Part shown: positions 1 through 5,837 of the stretch, piece after piece
Position numbering within the stretch: position 1 is the first letter of the stretch
How the letters are laid out: each line of letters starts with the position of its first letter
NCBI GenBank assembly: GCA_964567125.1
Contig: CAZMLC010000120.1
Location: 1 to 5,837, forward strand
Source of the DNA: CAZMLC01 sp964567125
GTDB lineage: Bacteria > Verrucomicrobiota > Kiritimatiellia > RFP12 > UBA1067
Direction: 5' to 3'
Length of the DNA: 5,837 bases
Notes under the pieces: model-generated
What the model was told of the DNA's origin: nothing
The model's input: only the letters and a program-made list of their open reading frames with translations
Database searches by the model: none
Position numbers and translations under genes: made by a program

Positions 1-2
1 TG

Positions 3-1199
3 GTCAACGCCACGCTCACCTCCGGACTGATCCGCGCCACGCAGCCGAGCGGCTTGCAAGCGCGCTATTCCAGCGAATCAGCGCCGGGCGTTGACTCCTC
101 CGGGTATGCCCGCCACGGCACGGCGTGGGGCTCTTCCATCACCGCAGTGAACGATGTGACCACAAACGGTGTCGGTATGAACTTCCCCTCGGGTTCGATC
201 ATCATCGTCCCCATGGATGAAACCCTGCGCGGTATGGCGAATTACACGGTCGCGACGTGGGTGAAAGTAGCCTCAGTCACGGGAGGCGGCACGGTTTCGA
301 CCTTCTTCACCACACGCATGAACAATGGCAATGAACCGTATCAGATCATGCTGCGCATCGTTGACGGCAAACTCTTCTTCATGGCGTCCAGCCCCTCTGG
401 AGGCTGGCCCGTTGACTATCGCTTTACGTCAACACTCAGCGTACAATCGAATGTATGGGTCCATACCGCCGTCGCGGTAACGTCCACAGGAATCAAACTT
501 TATGTCAACGGACAGCCCGCCGGTTCCTGGACAAAGTCCGGGATCCTGTTCTGCCCGCCTGACCGTCCGGTCAACGAGATGGGCTTCGGCATCGGCCATC
601 CCTACCTGAAGACCGCGCCCGTTGGAGAATTCAGCGGACAGCTCGATGACGTCCAGATTTTCAACCGTACCCTTTCCGATGCTGAGGTCGCTGCGCTCGT
701 CACCGCGCCCACTGCGGTTGATCCAGCCCTACAGATCGCGCAAGGATCCTCCATCACGCTTGCGACCGCAACGCGCGTCCGCACCCTCAGCGGTGAAGGC
801 TATGCTTCCGGCGGAGCCGTGACGGTCCTGAATACGGTCTCGCCCGGCGATGTCACGAATACGCCAGCCGCGCTCTTTGCGGATAACCTGACCTTGGCGA
901 ATGGCTCAACCTATCGCTGGGACTGGTCGGTCAGTGAGAACGATGTCATCCACGCTGGCGCGCTCACGCTCGGCGGCGCCCTGACGCTGGACTTCGGACG
1001 CGCATCCGGCCATCCGATCAGCGACTCCTTCCGCACGGTCATCGCCACGTATGACACGCTGAACGGCGCCGCTAATCTGGCGAACTGGACCATCGTCAAT
1101 GCCGGTGGTCAAGGCTATGTCACCGAGCTGACCGCCGCGAACGGCGAAATCGTGCTGAACTACATCGCCCGCCGCGGAACGCTGATGATCCTGCGCTAA
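3..1199 (+). CDS. LamG (concanavalin A-like) domain protein with beta-rich C-terminal domain, 5' end outside the window
   Basis: The reading frame is open to the left edge (first full codon at 3), so 398 residues of a longer protein are seen; the TTG at 54 is not a convincing start. Residues about 18-235 form a LamG/jellyroll domain. Typical landmarks are YTVATWVKV (about 81-89), WVHTAVAV followed by GIKLYVNGQPAG (about 152-174), and the closing strand FSGQLDDVQIFNRTLSDAEV (about 210-229). Such domains bind glycans or other ligands in secreted or surface proteins. Residues about 240-398 are Thr/Ala/Gly-rich, with repeated strand patterns such as NLTLANGSTYRWDW and GALTLGGALTLDFG. They resemble the C-terminal beta-strand segments of large exported PVC-group proteins. 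The protein ends in RRGTLMILR, with no membrane anchor or PEP-CTERM motif. No catalytic residues can be assigned. It is convergent with clpB, and its ligand is unknown. Confidence 0.8.
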   Translation, partial: VNATLTSGLIRATQPSGLQARYSSESAPGVDSSGYARHGTAWGSSITAVNDVTTNGVGMNFPSGSIIIVPMDETLRGMANYTVATWVKVASVTGGGTVSTFFTTRMNNGNEPYQIMLRIVDGKLFFMASSPSGGWPVDYRFTSTLSVQSNVWVHTAVAVTSTGIKLYVNGQPAGSWTKSGILFCPPDRPVNEMGFGIGHPYLKTAPVGEFSGQLDDVQIFNRTLSDAEVAALVTAPTAVDPALQIAQGSSITLATATRVRTLSGEGYASGGAVTVLNTVSPGDVTNTPAALFADNLTLANGSTYRWDWSVSENDVIHAGALTLGGALTLDFGRASGHPISDSFRTVIATYDTLNGAANLANWTIVNAGGQGYVTELTAANGEIVLNYIARRGTLMILR

Positions 1200-1221
1200 C
1201 CGCAGGTCCGCACCAACAAGA

Positions 1222-1256
1222 AAGGGGTGAGAAAACAAACCGTTTTCTCACCCCTT
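1222..1256. terminator. Bidirectional intrinsic terminator between the LamG gene and clpB
   Basis: AAGGGGTGAGAAAAC (1222-1236) pairs perfectly over 15 bp with GTTTTCTCACCCCTT (1242-1256) around a 5-base loop. The right flank (CTGTTTG) and, on the other strand, the left flank (TTCTTGTTGG) are moderately T-rich rather than clean T-runs. It lies 22 bases after the LamG stop and 24 bases beyond the clpB stop, so it is placed to end both convergent transcripts. The stem is seen directly; the terminator function is inferred. Confidence 0.8.
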
Positions 1257-1280
1257 CTGTTTGACTGAACCGCACACGCC

Positions 1281-3884
<2,604 letters not shown>

Positions 3885-3891
3885 ATGCATG

Positions 3892-3899
3892 CTCCTTCC
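3892..3899 (-). promoter_or_regulatory. clpB ribosome binding site that decides the start
   Basis: The minus strand reads GGAAGGAG here. Three in-frame ATGs follow at 3890, 3884 and 3881, with spacings of 1, 7 and 10 bases. Only the second and third are usable by normal spacing rules. This makes 3884 the preferred start and argues against the in-frame extension to 4073. Confidence 0.75.
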
Positions 3900-3924
3900 G
3901 TGGCTCCTGCCACGCCTATTCAAA

Positions 3925-3941
3925 AGCATAGCCCATGCCAA
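3925..3941 (-). promoter_or_regulatory. Sigma-54-like (-24/-12) promoter candidate for clpB
   Basis: The minus strand reads TTGGCATGGGCTATGCT. Against the sigma-54 consensus YTGGCACGRNNNTTGCW it matches 9 of 11 fixed positions and all three degenerate ones, and it keeps the essential GG-N10-GC spacing. A start of transcription would fall near 3914, leaving a leader of about 30 bases that contains the clpB ribosome binding site. No convincing sigma-70 or heat-shock (sigma-32 or CIRCE) element was found between here and the repeat at 4086. The match is seen directly; its use is inferred and would need an rpoN gene in the genome. Confidence 0.35.
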
Positions 3942-4021
3942 ACAACCCTGCGCCAGCCTTTTGCCAGTTTTCGCCCGATTGCGCCTGCTTTTTGCGGAAA
4001 ACGGCTGCAATCGCCTGCCAT

Positions 4022-4071
4022 TTTCGGGCCATTTACACCCGAAAGGCCCACACTTCGAGTCTTTTTGACTC
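4022..4071. repeat. Cluster of short inverted repeats upstream of clpB
   Basis: TTTCGGG (4022-4028) pairs with CCCGAAA (4038-4044) across a 9-base loop. GGGCC (4026-4030) could instead pair with GGCCC (4045-4049), so the two stems exclude each other. GAGTC (4057-4061) pairs with GACTC (4067-4071) around TTTTT. The pairings are visible, but the function is unknown. If clpB is transcribed from near 3914, this segment is upstream of its transcript and could only act as DNA or in a longer transcript. Confidence 0.4.
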
Positions 4072-4085
4072 AATTTAATTAGAAG

Positions 4086-4137
4086 CGAGAGAATCGATGT
4101 ATTCGAACGAATCGATTCGCTCGGTCGCTATTTCTCC
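4086..4137. repeat. 52-bp direct repeat, copy A
   Basis: Matches 5447-5498 at 50 of 52 positions in the same orientation, offset by 1361 bases. Mismatches are at 4098/5459 (T/G) and 4127/5488 (G/A). Internally it holds a perfect 12-bp palindrome CGAATCGATTCG (4108-4119), two direct copies of GAATCGAT 18 bases apart (4091-4098, 4109-4116), and an imperfect 13-bp inverted repeat (4086-4098 with 4111-4123, one mismatch). It lies between two divergent genes, where a terminator would not be expected. The repeat is certain; its nature (dispersed element, recombination site or protein-binding site) is not known. Confidence 0.9.
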
Positions 4138-4149
4138 GACTCCACTTAT

Positions 4150-4211
4150 GACCATTCCGCAGTCTGTTGCGGATTGGTATTGACTATTCCGCAGTGTTAT
4201 GCATAATGGTC
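4150..4211 (+). promoter_or_regulatory. Repeated operator-like motifs over the ATPase promoter
   Basis: GACCATTCCGCAGT (4150-4163) recurs as GACTATTCCGCAGT (4182-4195), 13 of 14 identical, with starts 32 bases apart (about three helical turns). An inverted copy TGCGGATTGGTA (4168-4179) matches at 10 of 12 positions, and an inverted half-copy AATGGTC lies at 4205-4211. The second copy overlaps the -35 hexamer, and the half-copy overlaps the -10 hexamer and runs to 4 bases before the start codon. This is what a repressor-binding array would look like. The binding protein is unknown; the ATPase itself, which carries a helix-turn-helix-like segment, is one possibility. Confidence 0.5.
4180..4207 (+). 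promoter_or_regulatory. Sigma-70-type promoter of the ATPase gene, giving a leaderless start
   Basis: TTGACT (4180-4185, 5 of 6 to TTGACA) and CATAAT (4202-4207, 5 of 6 to TATAAT) are separated by 16 bases. Transcription should start at 4214 or 4215, the first base of the ATG at 4215, so no untranslated leader is predicted. This agrees with the lack of a ribosome binding site in front of that ATG. Confidence 0.55.
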
Positions 4212-4214
4212 GGT

Positions 4215-5414
4215 ATGAAAACGTATCCCAGAATGTATACCGAGATCATCAGGAACCACCTCTCTGAAAATCGGCAGATGGCGTTTATATCCGGCCCGCG
4301 ACAAGTCGGGAAAACGTTTCTTTGCCGCGCAATCACAGCGAATTACCTCAACTGGGATAATCAAGATACGCGCGAAACGATCTTGAAGGGACCCGCACAG
4401 GTCGCCCAGACCATCGGTCTCGAAAAACTGCACGACGCAACTCCCATTGTGGCATTCGATGAAATCCATCGCTATGCCCGATGGAAAACGTTTTTAAAAG
4501 GGTTCTTCGATGTCTATGGCAACGACGTTCGCATCCTCGTAACAGGATCCTCGCGCCTTGATGTGTTCAAGCGCGGCGGCGACAGTCTTATGGGGCGTTA
4601 TTTCCTCTATCGTATGCACCCCTTCAGCGTTGCGGAATTGATCTCCCCTGCGCTTCGGCAAACAGCCATCTCCGCACCTCAGCCGCTTGATGAAGCGGAC
4701 TGGACAGGCCTCTGGACCTTCGGTGGATTTCCTGAACCGTTTACGCGCCGCGATGCGCGTTTCTCGCGGCGATGGCAAACCTTACGTCAAGCACAGCTCC
4801 TGCGCGAGGATGTTCGTGAATTAACGCGGATCAACAGCATTGATCAGCTTCTCGCGCTTGCAACGCTGCTGAACGCACGCTCCGGACAACAGCTTGTTTA
4901 CGCGTCGCTTGCCAAAGAAATTCGCGTCAGTGAAAACACCATCCGTACATGGATCGGTGTCCTTGCTTCACTTCACCAAGGATTTCTAATTAAACCGTGG
5001 CATCGTTCGATCACTGCGGCAATTCGCAAGGAGCCCAAATGGTTCCTGCGCGATTGGTCGACGCTTTCCGATGAAGGTCAGCGTGCTGAAACCTTTGTTG
5101 GTTGCCATTTACTCAAAGCCGTCGAAGGCTGGACCGATATGGGCCTCGGCCAATTTGATCTCTATTATCTGCGCGACAAGCAGAAACGCGAAGTCGATTT
5201 TCTTGTCACCAAGGATCAAAAACCCTGGTTCCTTGTCGAGGTGAAGAAATCGGATACCACGCTTTCACCTGCGCTGGCCTACATGCAACAGCAAACAAAA
5301 GCCGAACATGCTTTTCAGGTCGTTGTGGATGAACCGTATGTGAATAGCGACTGCTTTACGCGCCGAACACCGACAGTTGTGCCCGCACGCACGCTCTTAA
5401 GCCAGCTCCTTTAG
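4215..5414 (+). CDS. AAA ATPase with C-terminal DUF4143 (PD-(D/E)XK-like) domain
   Basis: A complete 399-residue member of the AAA_14-DUF4143 family, common in accessory regions; its cellular role is unproven. The N-terminus MKTYPRMYTEI is followed by Walker A GPRQVGKT (27-34), Walker B PIVAFDEIH (77-85, Asp82-Glu83) and a sensor-like VTGSSRLDVFKRGG (109-122). Residues about 195-260 include a winged-helix-like stretch (VYASLAKEIRVSENTIRTWI, 228-247). The C-terminus carries AETFV (Glu292), EVDFL (Asp328) and VEVKKS (Glu342, Lys344): the spacing of a PD-(D/E)XK nuclease-like core, with key residues present. ATG 4215 is chosen because it matches the family N-terminus and the promoter; ATG 4206 would lie inside the -10 box, and there is no usable ribosome binding site. 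Leucine codons TTA (residues 94, 190, 203, 299, 395) and CTA (258) are used, unlike clpB. It is a single gene flanked by the 52-bp direct repeat. Confidence 0.9.
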   Translation: MKTYPRMYTEIIRNHLSENRQMAFISGPRQVGKTFLCRAITANYLNWDNQDTRETILKGPAQVAQTIGLEKLHDATPIVAFDEIHRYARWKTFLKGFFDVYGNDVRILVTGSSRLDVFKRGGDSLMGRYFLYRMHPFSVAELISPALRQTAISAPQPLDEADWTGLWTFGGFPEPFTRRDARFSRRWQTLRQAQLLREDVRELTRINSIDQLLALATLLNARSGQQLVYASLAKEIRVSENTIRTWIGVLASLHQGFLIKPWHRSITAAIRKEPKWFLRDWSTLSDEGQRAETFVGCHLLKAVEGWTDMGLGQFDLYYLRDKQKREVDFLVTKDQKPWFLVEVKKSDTTLSPALAYMQQQTKAEHAFQVVVDEPYVNSDCFTRRTPTVVPARTLLSQLL

Positions 5415-5420
5415 CATCTC

Positions 5421-5448
5421 CGTCCTTTAAAGCAGATACCTAAAGACG
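5421..5448. terminator. Weak hairpin after the ATPase gene
   Basis: CGTCCTTTA (5421-5429) pairs with TAAAGACG (5441-5448) with one bulged C and an 11-base loop, starting 7 bases past the ATPase stop. There is no T-run after it on the plus strand. The inverted repeat within copy B follows directly, so the pair of stems may end the convergent transcripts of the ATPase and four-helix genes. Termination is inferred and uncertain. Confidence 0.25.
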
Positions 5449-5498
5449 AGAGAATCGAGGTATTCGAACGAATCGATTCGCTCGGTCACTATTTCTCC
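5447..5498. repeat. 52-bp direct repeat, copy B
   Basis: Second copy of the repeat at 4086-4137, same orientation, 50 of 52 bases identical; identity stops sharply on the right and fades within about six bases on the left. The perfect palindrome CGAATCGATTCG recurs at 5469-5480, and a 12-bp stem with one mismatch joins 5447-5458 and 5473-5484. Its right end overlaps the last codons and stop of the minus-strand four-helix gene (5489-5498). Together with copy A it brackets the ATPase gene and its promoter as a 1361-base unit. Confidence 0.9.
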
Positions 5499-5779
5499 TC
5501 GCGTTTCAGTTCGCGCACACCCGTACACGCCGGGTATCCCTGCATCCCCAGAAGGTCTGTCCTGCATTCTTGCCGCTTCGTGCGGTGCGCAGAACCTTCC
5601 GCTGCATTGGCACAACCTGAACGAGCCGCTTGTGTCATCTGATCGTAAGAGCGTCCGCACGGATCATTCGTCCGATTCAGGAATTGCCTACAGAAGCGCC
5701 GCGTTCCCAATTGCACAAGGTTCGCCATGATCCACGAATCCAACCGGAAATATCCGCCTGTTCCACCGAAACAGCTCAT
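5489..5779 (-). CDS. Four-helix-bundle suffix-type protein, probably truncated at the C-terminus
   Basis: A 96-residue product from ATG 5779; a GGAGGG site ends 7 bases upstream, better placed than for the ATG at 5794. Residues about 8-63 (GGYFRLDSW, then RRFCRQFLNR, then YDQMTQAARSG and NAAEGS) match the conserved first half of the 'four helix bundle suffix' family, small helical proteins of unknown function related to the 23S rRNA intervening-sequence-type four-helix proteins. Members normally continue after AEGS with a helix rich in SKETE and ARASLEEL and are clearly longer. Here the last 30 or so residues (from about CRTDLLG on) show no such pattern, and the stop codon lies inside repeat copy B. 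Other frames do not restore the missing half, so a simple frameshift is not supported. It is likely a remnant, though a short functional variant is possible. Family membership is recalled from sequence patterns. Confidence 0.65.
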   Translation of the reverse strand: MSCFGGTGGYFRLDSWIMANLVQLGTRRFCRQFLNRTNDPCGRSYDQMTQAARSGCANAAEGSAHRTKRQECRTDLLGMQGYPACTGVRELKREEK

Positions 5780-5786
5780 GTTAAAG

Positions 5787-5792
5787 CCCTCC
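5787..5792 (-). promoter_or_regulatory. Ribosome binding site of the four-helix gene
   Basis: The minus strand reads GGAGGG, 7 bases before ATG 5779. It overlaps the alternative upstream ATG at 5794 and therefore favours 5779 as the start. A well-formed site here suggests that the gene was functional before its 3' end changed. Confidence 0.6.
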
Positions 5793-5837
5793 ATTTACAT
5801 TTTTCTTCTAGCATAAGCCCGTTTTGTTACCGTCTTC

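Larger units (their letters stand above)
3885..4214. other. Divergent intergenic region between clpB and the ATPase gene
   Basis: About 330 bases with no supportable gene. On the clpB side lie its ribosome binding site and a sigma-54-like element. The stretch 3945-4020 shows loosely repeated GC-rich words on the minus strand (CGATTGC at one end answered by GCAATCG about 20 bases later), with no recognised function. Next come small hairpins (4022-4071), the first copy of a 52-bp repeat (4086-4137), and the motif-dense ATPase promoter (4150-4211). Short frames crossing it on both strands lack ribosome binding sites and family similarity. Confidence 0.7.

Noticed and set aside
602..1238. Small overlapping frames on both strands within the LamG gene
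   Set aside because: They lie entirely or mostly inside a well-supported coding region, lack ribosome binding sites and show no recognisable domains.
3885..4073. An in-frame 63-codon N-terminal extension of clpB starting at ATG 4073
   Set aside because: The extension has no similarity to ClpB N-domains, lies upstream of a strong GGAAGGAG site, and spans the sigma-54-like element and short hairpins. It is better explained as untranslated upstream DNA.
4167..4214. An upstream TTG or ATG (4206) start for the ATPase
   Set aside because: These codons overlap the promoter hexamers and repeated motifs, and the family N-terminus begins at MKTYPR, which corresponds to ATG 4215.
5427..5498. Minus-strand frame through the repeat giving a peptide of the type TERIDSFEYLDSL at copy B and TERIDSFEYIDSLA at copy A
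   Set aside because: Both copies are open in this frame, but the base differences between them are mostly amino-acid-changing, there is no ribosome binding site, and no family is recognised. Conservation is better explained at the DNA level.
4086..5498. An insertion sequence or CRISPR/integron explanation for the repeats
   Set aside because: There is no transposase, integrase or reverse transcriptase in the window. The repeats are direct rather than terminal inverted, there are only two, and they do not match dif, attC or CRISPR repeat patterns I know.
5489..5779. The four-helix protein as an accessory protein of a diversity-generating retroelement, or as an rRNA intervening-sequence protein
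   Set aside because: The fold family is related, but no reverse transcriptase, template or variable repeat and no rRNA gene is present. The motif pattern fits the stand-alone suffix type better.

Overview
The window most resembles a chromosomal segment from a bacterium of the PVC group (Kiritimatiellota, Lentisphaerae or Verrucomicrobiota). This is inferred from the combination of a large secreted-type LamG/beta-strand protein, a DUF4143 ATPase and a four-helix-bundle 'suffix' type protein, plus a moderately GC-rich composition. There is no rRNA or other decisive marker, so the phylum is a guess.

Layout from left to right. (1) 3-1199, +: the 3' end of a large gene encoding a LamG (concanavalin A-like) domain followed by a beta-strand-rich C-terminal domain. 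(2) 1222-1256: a perfect 15-bp hairpin between the convergent ends of this gene and clpB, probably a shared terminator. (3) 1281-3884, -: a complete clpB disaggregase gene (867 aa) with a strong ribosome binding site and a sigma-54-like -24/-12 element just upstream. (4) 3885-4214: a divergent intergenic region of about 330 bases. It carries small hairpins, one copy of a 52-bp repeat, a set of repeated ATTCCGCAGT-type motifs, and a good sigma-70 promoter placed so that the next gene would be read from a leaderless mRNA. (5) 4215-5414, +: an AAA ATPase with a C-terminal DUF4143 domain (399 aa) that contains a PD-(D/E)XK-like D-E-K signature. (6) 5447-5498: a second copy of the 52-bp repeat in direct orientation, exactly 1361 bases from the first. 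(7) 5489-5779, -: a short four-helix-bundle suffix-type gene that keeps the conserved N-terminal half of its family. It then runs into the second repeat copy, which supplies its stop codon.

The LamG gene and clpB look like ordinary residents. The ATPase segment looks accessory: it is bracketed by the direct repeat, uses codons (TTA, CTA) absent from a 707-codon stretch of clpB, is less GC-rich in the lines sampled, and abuts a probably truncated gene. No complete new system is evident. The best candidate for something undescribed is the repeat-bracketed ATPase unit with its motif-dense, apparently self-regulated promoter.
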